Below, in pieces: positions 54,566-63,386 of a stretch of DNA of 64,000 bases; positions within the stretch are counted from its first letter, which is position 1; each line of letters opens with the position of its first letter. The notes beneath the pieces were generated by a model that did not search any database, was not told where the DNA came from, and was given only the letters and a program-made list of their open reading frames with translations. The stretch covers positions 310,001 through 374,000 of the forward strand of contig NZ_JAFBGA010000003.1 in the NCBI RefSeq assembly GCF_016909575.1, written 5' to 3'. This DNA comes from Streptomyces sp. HB132 (lineage in GTDB: Bacteria > Actinomycetota > Actinomycetes > Streptomycetales > Streptomycetaceae). Both the position numbers and the translations under genes were made by a program.

Positions 54566-55708
54566 TCAGAGCAGCGTTCTGAGCTGTCCGGCGAGCAGGT
54601 CCCAGCGCCACTTCTCCTCGACCCACGCCCGGCCCCGCTCCCCCATGCGCCGCCGCATCTCAGGGTCGCCGAGCAGGGTGACGATGCGGTCGGCGGACTC
54701 CTCGGCGGAGCCGCCCCGCACCACCCACCCGGTCTCGCCGTGCAGCACGGCGTCCGGGGCACCACCCGAGTCGCCGGCCACGACCGGCAGTCCGGTCGCG
54801 GACGCCTCCAGGTAGACGATGCCGAGGCCCTCGACGTCGAGCCCGCCGCGCCGGGTGCGGCAGGGCATGGCGAACACGTCGCCGGCGCCGTAGTGCGCGG
54901 GCAGTTCCTCCCAGGGCACCGGCCCGGTGAAGCGCACGGAGTCCTGGACACCGGTCTCGTCGGCCAGCTTCTTCAGCTGCCCGGCGTACGGGCCGCCGCC
55001 GACGACGAGCAGGACGGCGTCCGGCACCCGCGCCAGGATCGCGGGCATGGCCAGGACGAGGGTGTCCTGCCCCTTGCGCGGCACGAGCCGGGACACACAC
55101 ACGACGACGGGCCGGTCCGTGAGTCCGAGCCGGGCCCTGACCCGGTCACCGCCGGAGTCCGGGTGGAAGGTCTTCTCGTCGACCCCTGGCGGCAGCTGCA
55201 CCATGCGTCCGGCGGCCTCCGGGGTGAGCGCCTCGGCGATCCTGGACCGGGTGTACTCGCCGAGGTACGTGATCGTGTCGGTGCCCTCGCCGATGCGGCG
55301 CAGCAGTTGCCGGGACGCGGGCAGCTGGGCCCAGCCCGCCTCGTGGCCGTGCGTGGTGGCCACGATCCGGCGGGCGCCCGCCCGGCGCAGCGCGGGCGCC
55401 ATCAGCCCGAGGGGCGCCGCCGCGCCGAACCACACGGAGGAGCAGCCGTGTTCGCGCAGCAGCCGGACCGCCTGCCGGGTGACCCGGGGGGTGGGCAGCA
55501 GCATCGTCGTACGGTCGCGCACGACGGTGAACGGCTGCTCGGCGTCGAAGGCGGCGGTGGCCTCGGCGCCCTCCGCGCCGCGCTTCCAGGTGGAGGCGTA
55601 GACGACGAGCCGCTCGGGGTCCATCCGCAGCGCCATGTTGTGCAGGAAGGCCTGGATGCCGCCGGGGCGGGGCGGGAAGTCGTTCGTCACGATCAGTGTC
55701 TTGTCCAT
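54566..55708 (-). CDS. pimB: PimB-type GT4 mannosyltransferase
   Basis: 380-residue GT-B glycosyltransferase. Donor-binding features: FPPRPGGIQAFLHNMAL at the N-terminus, VVVCVSRLVPRKGQDTLVLAMP, and EGLGIVYLEASATGLPVVAG, the EX7E region. The combination and position match mycobacterial and corynebacterial PimB' (Rv2188c), which adds the second mannose to phosphatidylinositol monomannoside. GT4 specificity is hard to read from sequence, so the name is partly by synteny: FadD15-type ligase on one side and NlpC/P60 genes further on. ATG 55708. Confidence 0.82.
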   Translation of the reverse strand: MDKTLIVTNDFPPRPGGIQAFLHNMALRMDPERLVVYASTWKRGAEGAEATAAFDAEQPFTVVRDRTTMLLPTPRVTRQAVRLLREHGCSSVWFGAAAPLGLMAPALRRAGARRIVATTHGHEAGWAQLPASRQLLRRIGEGTDTITYLGEYTRSRIAEALTPEAAGRMVQLPPGVDEKTFHPDSGGDRVRARLGLTDRPVVVCVSRLVPRKGQDTLVLAMPAILARVPDAVLLVVGGGPYAGQLKKLADETGVQDSVRFTGPVPWEELPAHYGAGDVFAMPCRTRRGGLDVEGLGIVYLEASATGLPVVAGDSGGAPDAVLHGETGWVVRGGSAEESADRIVTLLGDPEMRRRMGERGRAWVEEKWRWDLLAGQLRTLL

Positions 55709-55776
55709 CGCGGCCGACAGTACCGGGCGTTCGCGCGGCCCTGCCTGACGGCTCCTGTACAGCAGGTGGCGGCATC

Positions 55777-57015
55777 ATGACGCTCATGCGTCTGTCCCTC
55801 GCCACCTGGACCCTCACACGAGCGGTGCTGCTGCTCTGCGTCTTCAAGGTGTTCACGGTGCCGGGTCCGGACGTCACGAGTGATGTCTCGGTGATCTACC
55901 GGGGCTGGTACGAGGTGCTCCGCACCGGTTCCTATCCGCTGGACGACGTCACCTGGCAGTACCCGCCCGCCGCCGCGCTCGCCGTGCTCTCCCCGGATCT
56001 GCTGCCCTTCCTGGAGTACGCCTCGGCCTTCTTCGTCCTCGTACTGCTCTGCGACGCGCTGGTGTTCGGGCTGCTCCTGTACGCGGGAGGCCGGCCGGGC
56101 ATGCGGAGCGCGGGCGGGTGGCTGTGGGTCGTGGGTGTGCCGCTGCTCGGGCCGACGGTGTACGCCCGCTACGACCTGATGGTCACGGCCGTCGCGGTGG
56201 CGGCGCTGCTGGCGGGCGTGCGCCAACCCAGGGTGCTGGGGGCGCTGGCCGCCTTCGGTGCGTTGCTGAAGGTGTGGCCGGTGCTGCTGCTGGTGGGGAC
56301 CGCCCGGGGCGGGGAGACCCGCAGGTCCTGGTCGGCGGCGGCGGTGACGGCCGCCGTGCTGGTCCTGGCGGCCGCGGTGGTGCTGCCCGGCGCGTTCGCC
56401 TTCCTGACGTTCCAGCGGGACCGGGGGCTGGAGATCGAGTCTCTGGGGGCGCTGGTCTTCCACGTGGCCCGGCAGTTCGGCTGGGAGGGGCGGGTGGAGC
56501 TCCGCTACGGCTCGATGGAGTTCGCCGGCCCGCAGGTGGCGCTGGTGAGCACGCTGGCCCTGGCGCTGAGTGTGCTCGCCTTCGGCTGGCTGCTGGTGTG
56601 GCGGCTGAGGGCGCGTACGTTCGCGGTGCACACCCCGGCGGACGCGGCGTTCACCGCGGTGCTGCTGTTCACCGTGACCAGCCGTGTCATCAGCCCCCAG
56701 TACATGGTCTGGCCGCTCGGTGTCGCCGCGGTGTGCCTCGTGTTCCGCGGCAGCCGGATGGCGCTGCCCGCCGGTCTGGTCCTGGTGGCCACCGCCGTCA
56801 CCCTGCTGGAGTTCCCGCTCGGCTTCGCCCACGTGGTGGCCAGTGACGCGGAGGGAGTGGTGCTGATGGCCGTACGCAACGGTCTGCTGGTCGCCGCGAC
56901 GCTGAGCGCCGGGCGGCGGCTGTGGCGGGCCACGGTGCCGGGGGCCCGGCGGGGGTGCGCGGCGGAGCGGATCAGCCGAGCCGGGCTCGAAGGTACTCGC
57001 GCCAGCGCGCCGTGA
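55777..57015 (+). CDS. GT87-family membrane mannosyltransferase
   Basis: 412-residue polytopic protein with ten or so membrane segments, resembling GT87 polyprenyl-phosphomannose-dependent alpha-1,2-mannosyltransferases. The first extracytoplasmic loop has the acidic signature PGPDVTSDVSVIYRGWYEVL with an Asp typical of GT-C enzymes, followed by YPLDDVTWQYPPAAAL. Later SRVISPQYMVWPLG is a family block. ATG 55777 follows AGGTGG; a second ATG at 55786 is possible. Divergent from pimB and probably in the same mannolipid pathway. Its last 44 bases overlap the convergent metalloprotein gene. Confidence 0.85.
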   Translation: MTLMRLSLATWTLTRAVLLLCVFKVFTVPGPDVTSDVSVIYRGWYEVLRTGSYPLDDVTWQYPPAAALAVLSPDLLPFLEYASAFFVLVLLCDALVFGLLLYAGGRPGMRSAGGWLWVVGVPLLGPTVYARYDLMVTAVAVAALLAGVRQPRVLGALAAFGALLKVWPVLLLVGTARGGETRRSWSAAAVTAAVLVLAAAVVLPGAFAFLTFQRDRGLEIESLGALVFHVARQFGWEGRVELRYGSMEFAGPQVALVSTLALALSVLAFGWLLVWRLRARTFAVHTPADAAFTAVLLFTVTSRVISPQYMVWPLGVAAVCLVFRGSRMALPAGLVLVATAVTLLEFPLGFAHVVASDAEGVVLMAVRNGLLVAATLSAGRRLWRATVPGARRGCAAERISRAGLEGTRASAP

Positions 57016-58225
57016 AGTCCGCGGGAGTGGTGCCGAGCACCGTGTGCATGGCCTGCTCCACGCTCCCGTCCCGCTCCGAACGGCTCCCCACGGCCTTGTA
57101 GAAGGCGATCAGCTCGTCCTCGCCCCAGTCCCGCACGATCAGCTCGCAGGCCAGCCAGCCGCCCTCGTAGGCCCGGGAGAGCTTCCCCGTGTCCTCACCG
57201 AAGCCGAAGTCCTCGTCGGCCGGCAGCCGCGCGGGCAGGTCACCGGCCCGGACTGCCTCGGCGAGCTCCGGTGCGATCTCGGAGGCGGTCCGGCTCTCCC
57301 GTCGGTAGGCGACCAGGTCGGCGAAGCCCTCGGAGAGCCAGACGGGAGTGGCGGCGGAGGTGTACGCCCGGGTCGCCACATGGGTGGTCTCGTGGGTGAG
57401 GACGACACGCTGCCCGAAGTCGCCGAGCATTCCGTACGCCTGCGGATTGACGATCACCCGGTCCGCGGGCGCCCGGCCGCTCCCGCCGACCTCGCCGGTG
57501 GTGACGGCCGCTATGCCCCGGTAGCTCGCCACGGGCGATCCCAGGAGCCCCGCCATGTCCTCGACGGACTCGGGGACGAGCACCACGACCCGCTCCGCCC
57601 AGGCTTCCGGCCAGGAGCCGGTGACGGCCGGGACGGCCCGGTCCGCGGTGGCCGCGATCCGGCGCAGCTCCGCCGCCCGGCGGCCGACCCCGAGGACCAG
57701 GCTGTGCGTGCCCCGCGCGACCTCGACGTCGCCCTGCTGCCAGAGCTGTCCGGGGGCACCGTCGGCGGCCCGGTCGGCGGCGATGTACCAGGTGCGGTCC
57801 CCGCCGCGGCGGACCAGTTCCACGGTACGGGAGGAGGAGACGGGCGCCTTGTCGTAGCCCTTGATCCGGTAGCGCAGTTCGACCTCGGCGGTGACCCGGC
57901 CGGCGGCCTCGTCCGACACGCCCTCGACCTCGTACGTCCAGGACGCCAGCGGTACGTCGGCGAGGTTGCGCAGTTCGGTGCGCTGGGCGGCACGGAAGGA
58001 TCCGGCACGAGGGTCGAGGGCGGCCAGGTACGCGTCGGTGTCGTGCCCCATGACGGCCGCGGCCCGGCGGTCCAGGGTGGCGCCGACCTCCTGGGCGGTG
58101 ATGCCGGTGGTGGAGTCCCGGGGGCCTGCGCACGCGGGCGCGAGCAGCAGCACGGCGAGCACGGCACCCGCCGTGCGCCGTCCGCGGGTCGTCCCCCGCC
58201 GCGCGTCCCCTGCCCGAACAGCCAT
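56972..58225 (-). CDS. Secreted metallopeptidase-like protein
   Basis: 417-residue protein with a signal sequence (RRTAGAVLAVLLLAPACAG); the Cys at the end could be a lipobox, although Pro at -2 is unusual. Residues 40-150 resemble a SnoaL/NTF2-like domain (DTDAYLAALDP, YRIKGYD). The peptidase motif HETTHVATRAY (HExxH) and a downstream WLSEGFADLVAY with Glu suggest an active gluzincin. Substrate unknown. It follows the NlpC/P60 gene by 16 bases, probably as one unit. Its 3' end overlaps GT87 by 44 bases. Confidence 0.82.
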   Translation of the reverse strand: MAVRAGDARRGTTRGRRTAGAVLAVLLLAPACAGPRDSTTGITAQEVGATLDRRAAAVMGHDTDAYLAALDPRAGSFRAAQRTELRNLADVPLASWTYEVEGVSDEAAGRVTAEVELRYRIKGYDKAPVSSSRTVELVRRGGDRTWYIAADRAADGAPGQLWQQGDVEVARGTHSLVLGVGRRAAELRRIAATADRAVPAVTGSWPEAWAERVVVLVPESVEDMAGLLGSPVASYRGIAAVTTGEVGGSGRAPADRVIVNPQAYGMLGDFGQRVVLTHETTHVATRAYTSAATPVWLSEGFADLVAYRRESRTASEIAPELAEAVRAGDLPARLPADEDFGFGEDTGKLSRAYEGGWLACELIVRDWGEDELIAFYKAVGSRSERDGSVEQAMHTVLGTTPADFTARWREYLRARLG

Positions 58226-58241
58226 CCCGCCGATCGTACGG

Positions 58242-59264
58242 TCAGACGCGGGTGACCGAGGAGACGGGCATCATGCCGACGGGGTCGTAGCGCACCGGTG
58301 CGCCGGGGTGCGGGGCGTGGATGACCTGCCCGTCGCCCGCGTACATCCCGATGTGGCTCGCGTCCGCGCGGTAGGCGACCAGATCACCGGGCCGCGCCTG
58401 CGAGAGCGGCACCATGCGGCCCGCGTACCGCTGCGCCTGCGAGGTGCGGGGCAGACCGACCCCCGCCTGCGCGTACGCCCACTGCATCAGTCCGGAGCAG
58501 TCGAAGCCGGCGGGGCCGTTGGCGCCCCACACGTACGGGCGTCCCAGGGCCTGCCGGGCCGCCATGAGAGCCGCCAGGCCGCGCGCGGAGCCCGGGCCGG
58601 AGGCGAGGAGCGCGTCGTCGGGGCGGCCGGAGCGCGAGGCGCGGCCCAGGGACTCGCGGTCGGCTGCGGGCAGGGAGTCCAGCAGGTGCCGTGCCCTGGC
58701 CAGTTTGCCCTCCACCGTGCGCTTGTGACGTGCCAGGGCCGCACGGTCGCGCTCCATGGCGGCGAGGGCCACGGCTGCCTCCGCACGGCTCTGGGCGATC
58801 CTGCGCTGGGCCCGGTGGAGCTTGTGCAGCGTCACGGCCCGGCGCTCACCCGCCCGGTCCAGGGCGGCGGCGCGGTCCAGGAAGGTGTCCGGGTCGGAGG
58901 AGAGCAGGAGGGCGACCGAGGGGTCGATGCCGCCCGAGCGGTACTGCGCACCCGCCATCGAGCCGAGGGACGCCCGCAGCAGGTTGACGTCCTCCTGGGT
59001 GCGGGCCGCCGAGTCCTGGGCCCTGGCCATCCGGCCGCGCAGCGCACCGAGGCTCTCCCGGGCGGCGTTGTACCGCTCGGTGGCCCGCTCGGCCTCCCCG
59101 TACAGCCGGTCGACCGCGGTCCTGGCCGTCTCGTGGGTGTCCTCGGGCACCGCGCTCGCGGGCGCCGCGTTGAGAGTGGCCGCCGCGGTGGCCGCGGCGG
59201 CGGACAGGACGGTGGCCCGGACGCCACGGTTGAGACCGGGACGGGTGGGGCGGCGATGCGACAC
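58242..59264 (-). CDS. Secreted NlpC/P60 peptidoglycan endopeptidase (first)
   Basis: 340-residue cell-wall hydrolase. Basic N-terminus SHRRPTRPGLNRG leads to a signal peptide, then a long coiled-coil (about 45-220) as in RipA-type proteins, and an NlpC/P60 domain with Cys in GPAGFDCSGLMQWAYAQAG and His in SHIGMYAGDGQVIHAPHPG. GTG 59264 was chosen by analogy with the neighbouring paralogue (VASHRRP). It is more divergent than its neighbour and lies 240 bases after it. The catalytic dyad and third residue look intact. Confidence 0.88.
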   Translation of the reverse strand: MSHRRPTRPGLNRGVRATVLSAAAATAAATLNAAPASAVPEDTHETARTAVDRLYGEAERATERYNAARESLGALRGRMARAQDSAARTQEDVNLLRASLGSMAGAQYRSGGIDPSVALLLSSDPDTFLDRAAALDRAGERRAVTLHKLHRAQRRIAQSRAEAAVALAAMERDRAALARHKRTVEGKLARARHLLDSLPAADRESLGRASRSGRPDDALLASGPGSARGLAALMAARQALGRPYVWGANGPAGFDCSGLMQWAYAQAGVGLPRTSQAQRYAGRMVPLSQARPGDLVAYRADASHIGMYAGDGQVIHAPHPGAPVRYDPVGMMPVSSVTRV

Positions 59265-59429
59265 CACAGGAAGCCGCACTCCCTTCCGCTGTACGCAGAT
59301 GTGCGCAGCCCCTGCCGCCCGGGGCGGGCGGACCGACGACCGGGAGCTGCACGGCAGCGCAGACAGTAACCGGACGGCTACCCGGTGACCAAAGGCCACG
59401 CCGGGCGGCGGAAGGGGCGGGAACGACGG

Positions 59430-59464
59430 CGCCCCGCCGGTGACCTGTGGTCTCCGGCGGGGCG
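59430..59464 (-). terminator. Terminator after the second NlpC/P60 gene
   Basis: CGCCCCGCCGG (59430-59440) pairs with CCGGCGGGGCG (59454-59464), a perfect 11-bp stem with a 13-base loop, 40 bases past the stop of the minus-strand gene. Confidence 0.7.
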
Positions 59465-59504
59465 GGGGTCCGTCAAGGGGTGCGGTGATTCGCCCGTTCG
59501 GGCG

Positions 59505-60530
59505 TCAGGGACGCACACCGAACTGGAAGGTGCCCATGTAGTCCATGGACTCGTAGCGGACCACGGTTCCGGGCTTCGGGGCGTGCAGGATCTGGTTGTT
59601 GCCCGCGTACAGACCGACGTGCGAGGTGTTGTTGAAGAAGACGAGGTCACCCGGCTTCAGCGCGCCGCGGCCGATACGGGCGCCGTCGTTGATCTGGGTG
59701 TACGTGGTGCGGGTGAGCTGGACGCCGGCCTGGGCGTAGGCCCACTGGGTCAGCCCCGAGCAGTCGAACGAGTTGGGGCCGGTGCCACCCGAGACGTACG
59801 GCTTGCCCTGCTGCGTCGAGGCGGCCTGGAGGGCGGCCGCGCCGAGGCCGGACGCGGCGACCTCGTTGCCGAGCTCGACCCGGTCACCGGCGGCGCGGCT
59901 GGCGCGCTGCTCGTCCTCGGCCATCTTGGCCCGCTCGGCGGCGGTGAGGGTGTTCAGCAGCTTCTGGGCGTCGGCGAGCTTGCCCTGGTACTTCTTCTTG
60001 TTCTCGTTCAGCGACTTGCGTACGTCGTCGAGGTCGCTGAGCTTGCCCTGCGCCTCCTTGCGCTGCTGCGCGAGGGTGCGCTGCTTCGCCTGGATCTTCT
60101 GCAGCGACTCGGCCTGCTTGGCCGTCAGCTGGTCGAGCGCGGACGCCTGGTCGAGGAAGCTGTCCGGGTCCGAGGAGAGCAGCAGCTGGACGGAGGGGTC
60201 GAGTCCGCCGGAGCGGTACTGCGCGGTGGCGAGCGAACCGAGTTCGCCGCGCAGGGTGTTGAGCTCGTCCTGACCGCGGGCGACCTTGTCCTGGAGCGCG
60301 TCGGCCTGCTTCTTGAGCTTGTCCTGCTGCTCCTTGGCGCCGTTGGCCTTCTCGGTCGCTTCCTCGGCCTCGTGGTAGAGCTTGTCGACCTTCGCCTTGA
60401 CCTCGCTCTTGGTCGGCTTGGGGTCGGCGTGGGCGGCCTGGGAGGTCAGGGCCACGGCTGCGGCGGCGGTCGCGGTGAGCACGGTCACGCGGGTGCGGCT
60501 CGGCTGCTTGGGACGACGGTGGGACGCCAC
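59505..60530 (-). CDS. Secreted NlpC/P60 peptidoglycan endopeptidase (second)
   Basis: 341-residue hydrolase from GTG 60530, with AAGGAG 9 bases upstream. Signal peptide (TRVTVLTATAAAAVALTSQAAHA), then a long charged coiled coil with repeated Lys/Glu/Gln stretches (EEATEKANGAKEQQDKLKKQ), and the catalytic domain with Cys in GPNSFDCSGLTQWAYAQAG and His in SHVGLYAGNNQILHAPKPG. Paralogue of the first NlpC/P60 gene. The 5' region carries a structured leader, possibly a c-di-AMP riboswitch. Confidence 0.93.
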   Translation of the reverse strand: MASHRRPKQPSRTRVTVLTATAAAAVALTSQAAHADPKPTKSEVKAKVDKLYHEAEEATEKANGAKEQQDKLKKQADALQDKVARGQDELNTLRGELGSLATAQYRSGGLDPSVQLLLSSDPDSFLDQASALDQLTAKQAESLQKIQAKQRTLAQQRKEAQGKLSDLDDVRKSLNENKKKYQGKLADAQKLLNTLTAAERAKMAEDEQRASRAAGDRVELGNEVAASGLGAAALQAASTQQGKPYVSGGTGPNSFDCSGLTQWAYAQAGVQLTRTTYTQINDGARIGRGALKPGDLVFFNNTSHVGLYAGNNQILHAPKPGTVVRYESMDYMGTFQFGVRP

Positions 60531-60827
60531 GAAGGCGAGCTCCTTCTTCCTCGAGCCGCCTACCGGGTTGTGGGGGGACACGAACGGATCCCCGGCTCCG
60601 TGCACGTCACGGACTCGGCGGTTCCTTCGCCGTCACCCCGGATGGGCAATCAACCGTGCGAAGGTTCGAGGGCTGACCCTAGTGACCATCTTGTGATCAG
60701 TTCAAATCCTCAGGGGCAAAATCTCGTCACACCAGGCACTTCTTTACTTTCATCACACTGCGTGTAGCGCTGACTTGACGGTACGTTCCAAAAATTCCGG
60801 CAAGTCGCCCAAGCCTCACATGACGCC
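60531..60827. other. Leader and intergenic region upstream of NlpC/P60
   Basis: About 300 bases without a gene. The left half is the structured leader listed separately; the right half is relatively AT-rich (TGATGAAAGTAAAGAAG on the minus strand near 60740-60760) and likely contains the promoter. The NYN gene ends at 60828. Confidence 0.55.
60545..60668 (-). promoter_or_regulatory. Structured leader, candidate c-di-AMP (ydaO-type) riboswitch
   Basis: Read on the minus strand: CCTTCGC / GCGAAGG stem around GGGGTGA, then GAGTCCGTGACGTGCACGGA (6-bp hairpin), GAGCCGGGGATCC, and AACCCGGTAGGCGGC shortly before the ribosome site. The order of GGGGTGA, GAGCCGGGGA and AACCCGGTAGG recalls ydaO leaders that precede wall hydrolases in actinobacteria. 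Segments are recalled, not searched; the middle seems shortened. Confidence 0.5.
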
Positions 60828-62192
60828 TCAGACGCGCGAAAGGCGCTTCAGGAGCAAGGCGGACGCGACCGGCCTCGCCCCCGCCTTCGCCACCCCGTCG
60901 GCCACTTCACGGTCGGTGGAGACCACGACGACGGGTCTGCCCGGCGGTTCGGCGCGCGCCAGTTGCCGGATGAGCTCGTCCGCGGTCACCCCTGCCTTGC
61001 TGAACAGCACCCGGACTCCGCGCGGTGGTGCCAGCAGGACCGGAGCGGCCAGCTCGGCGCCGTCGAAGACACAGGTCATCTCGGCGCCCGTCTGTGCCGC
61101 GAGCAGGGACAGACCGCCCAGGAGGCGCAACCGCTGCTTCTCCAGCGGCATCTGCGGGTAGCCGGTCTTCGTCACGTTGTAGCCGTCGACGATGAGGTGC
61201 GCCTGCGGCAGGGCGAGCAGTTGGTCGAGCAGGGCCGGATCGGTCTCCGAAAGCGCCCTGGCCGCGATGTCCTTCGGTGACATCCGGCCGGGCTCCACCG
61301 CTTCGACGCCGTCCGCGGGCCGGAGCGAGGAGGGAGGCAGGGCCAGTTCGCGGCGGAGCCCCTGGGCCGCGTCGAGCACGGTGTCCAGGAGCAGCCGCAG
61401 CCGCATGTCCTCGACCGAGCGCCCCTCCCTGGCCGCCCGGCGGCCCGCCTCGGCGGAGGCCTCCGCCTCGGCCAGCCGCGCCTTGAGCCGGCGGGACTCG
61501 CTCTCGGCGGCGGAGACCTGGGCCGCGGCCTCGGCCCGCACGGCGTCGGCCTCGGTGCCGGCCTTGCGCAGAGCGGCCTCCCCGCGCTTCACCTCGCTGA
61601 GGGCGCTGCGCAGCTTGCGATGCAGGGAGTCGGCCTCCTTGCGGGAGGCCTCCAGCTCCGAGCGCAGCCGTTCGGTGTCGGTCTTGATGTGGCCGCGGGC
61701 ACGGTCGAGTTCCTCGCGCAGCCGCTCCAGCTCGCGTCTGGTCTCCTCGTCCGCCTGCTCCGCGTGGGCCCGCTGGACCTCCTCGCCCGCTGCCGCCACC
61801 AGCTTGACCCAGCCGGCCGGGCGCAGCACGTAGGCCGCGGCGGCCACGTCCAGGGGGTCGGCGGCGGCGGGCGGCGTGCCGGACGCGAGCGCGTCGGCCA
61901 GCTCCGGCTGGGTCTGGCCGATCCGTTCGCCGATGCGTCGGCGGAACGCGGGGTCGGCCTCCAGGGCGGCGGCCATGGCGTTACCCGCGAACTTGGCCCG
62001 TCTGCTCGGCGTGAAACGGGCGTACTGCCGGAGCTGGGAGGGGAGTTCGCCGACGGTCAGACCGCCGAACGCGTCCGAGACCAGCGCCACCACCTTGCGG
62101 CGCACGCCCTCGGGCAGCGGACGGTCGAGCGACTCCGCGGTGCCGTCGGCCGCGTCGGCCGGTCCGGCGCCGCCTGTCGGCTGCTCCACCAT
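60828..62192 (-). CDS. NYN-domain (YacP-like) putative RNA-binding nuclease
   Basis: 454-residue cytoplasmic protein. N-terminal helical region (1-140) of unknown fold with LRQYARFTPSRRAKFAGNAM; a long coiled coil (about 145-270) with Arg/Glu/Ala heptads; and a C-terminal NYN/PIN-like domain starting AHLIVDGYNVTKTGYPQMPL, with Asp in DGYN, CVFDGAEL and VVSTDREVADGV as probable metal ligands. YacP/Rae1 proteins cut ribosome-bound mRNA, so an RNase role is plausible. ATG 62192. A zinc-ribbon gene lies 34 bases upstream. Confidence 0.87.
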   Translation of the reverse strand: MVEQPTGGAGPADAADGTAESLDRPLPEGVRRKVVALVSDAFGGLTVGELPSQLRQYARFTPSRRAKFAGNAMAAALEADPAFRRRIGERIGQTQPELADALASGTPPAAADPLDVAAAAYVLRPAGWVKLVAAAGEEVQRAHAEQADEETRRELERLREELDRARGHIKTDTERLRSELEASRKEADSLHRKLRSALSEVKRGEAALRKAGTEADAVRAEAAAQVSAAESESRRLKARLAEAEASAEAGRRAAREGRSVEDMRLRLLLDTVLDAAQGLRRELALPPSSLRPADGVEAVEPGRMSPKDIAARALSETDPALLDQLLALPQAHLIVDGYNVTKTGYPQMPLEKQRLRLLGGLSLLAAQTGAEMTCVFDGAELAAPVLLAPPRGVRVLFSKAGVTADELIRQLARAEPPGRPVVVVSTDREVADGVAKAGARPVASALLLKRLSRV

Positions 62193-62226
62193 CCATCACC
62201 CCAATATGTCTGCCCCCGCGGCCCCG

Positions 62227-62469
62227 TCAGGAGTCGGCACCGGGCTTGTCCACGAGCTCGATCTGGTCCACGGCGTTGCACCAGCGGCAGCGCACCGACT
62301 CGATGGTCTCACTGACCACCTCGCGCTCCTCGACACTCGACTCCCCGGCCAGGTCGAGATGGACGTACTCCACTACCTTCGAGGAGCGCGTCACATCGAA
62401 ACGGGTGAGGTTGCCGCAGAGCGTGCAGCGCCAGCGGGTCCCGTCCGTCGGCTGGGGAACCGTCGTCAT
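62227..62469 (-). CDS. Small zinc-ribbon-like protein
   Basis: 80-residue protein with two Cys pairs, CTLCGN near residue 15 and CRWCNA near residue 61, which would chelate a zinc ion between a strand (FDVTRSSKVVEYVHLDL) and a helix. No catalytic signature. ATG 62469. It leads the unit with the NYN protein and is divergent from rhomboid. I do not recognise a named family. Confidence 0.8.
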   Translation of the reverse strand: MTTVPQPTDGTRWRCTLCGNLTRFDVTRSSKVVEYVHLDLAGESSVEEREVVSETIESVRCRWCNAVDQIELVDKPGADS

Positions 62470-62639
62470 CGTTGCGTCCTCTTTCGTCGTTCGTCGAGTC
62501 TCGTGCGTGCCCAGGTCTTCGATCTCGCGGTGCGCCGTCGAACTGCGGATGTCCTACCGCAACCCTACGGCCTTGCGCATACCTATCGACACGGCGAGGC
62601 GCTCTGTCCCGTTCTCGCAGGTTGCGTCATGCTCTGTAC

Positions 62640-63386
62640 GTGATCGATTGGCGCGAAGTCGACTGGCGGGAGCGGGCCCGGGAGCTGGGGACGGCCACCG
62701 CGGGCGGCGCTCCCGTCACGTACGGGCTGATGGCGCTGTGCGTCGCGGTGTTCCTGATCAGCCCGCTCTCCGGCCTGAATCCGGGCCACGGCACCGGCGA
62801 CGCGCTCCTGGCCGCCCAGGCCGGGTACTTCGAGCAGTGGGGTGTGATCCCCAGCGAGCTCATGGACGGCTCGGCGCACGCGGCGCTGACCCCGCTGACC
62901 GCCCTCTTCGTGCACGGCAGCTGGCTGCACCTGCTGGGCAACATGCTCTTCCTGTACGTGTTCGGCGCGATGGCCGAGGAACGCATGGGCCGCACCGAGT
63001 TCACGCTCTTCTACCTCGCGTGCGGCTACTTCGCCCTGGTGGCCTACGCCGTGGTGCACGCCGGCTCCGACCAGACGCTGGTCGGGGCCTCGGGGGCCAT
63101 CTCCGCGGTGCTCGGCGCGTTCCTCTACCTCTTCCCCAGGGCCAGGGTCACCAGCCTCTTCCCCTTCCTCTTCTTCCTGCCACTGCGCTTCCCCGCCTGG
63201 ATCGTGCTCGTGTTCTGGTTCGTGCTGCAGTGGCTGGCGGCCCGGAGCGCGGGCAGCGGCCCGGGCGTGGCGTACCTCGCGCACGTGGCGGGTTTCGCGG
63301 CCGGGTTCCTCTACGCCTGGGCACGGTTCCGGGGTACTAGAGTGAAGTCTCCAGCCGCGGCCACCGAGGGAGAAAGCCAGCCGTGA
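62640..63386 (+). CDS. Rhomboid-family intramembrane serine protease
   Basis: 248-residue polytopic protease. The first membrane segment is VTYGLMALCVAVFLI, then the conserved HGSWLHLLGNMLFLYVFG, catalytic Ser in VGASGAISAVLGAFLY (G-x-S-G) and catalytic His in AYLAHVAGFAAGFLYAW. GTG 62640 gives the shortest sensible N-terminus; the upstream frame stays open to 62472 without a start signal. The stop overlaps the next gene in GTGA. Substrates unknown. Confidence 0.93.
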   Translation: MIDWREVDWRERARELGTATAGGAPVTYGLMALCVAVFLISPLSGLNPGHGTGDALLAAQAGYFEQWGVIPSELMDGSAHAALTPLTALFVHGSWLHLLGNMLFLYVFGAMAEERMGRTEFTLFYLACGYFALVAYAVVHAGSDQTLVGASGAISAVLGAFLYLFPRARVTSLFPFLFFLPLRFPAWIVLVFWFVLQWLAARSAGSGPGVAYLAHVAGFAAGFLYAWARFRGTRVKSPAAATEGESQP

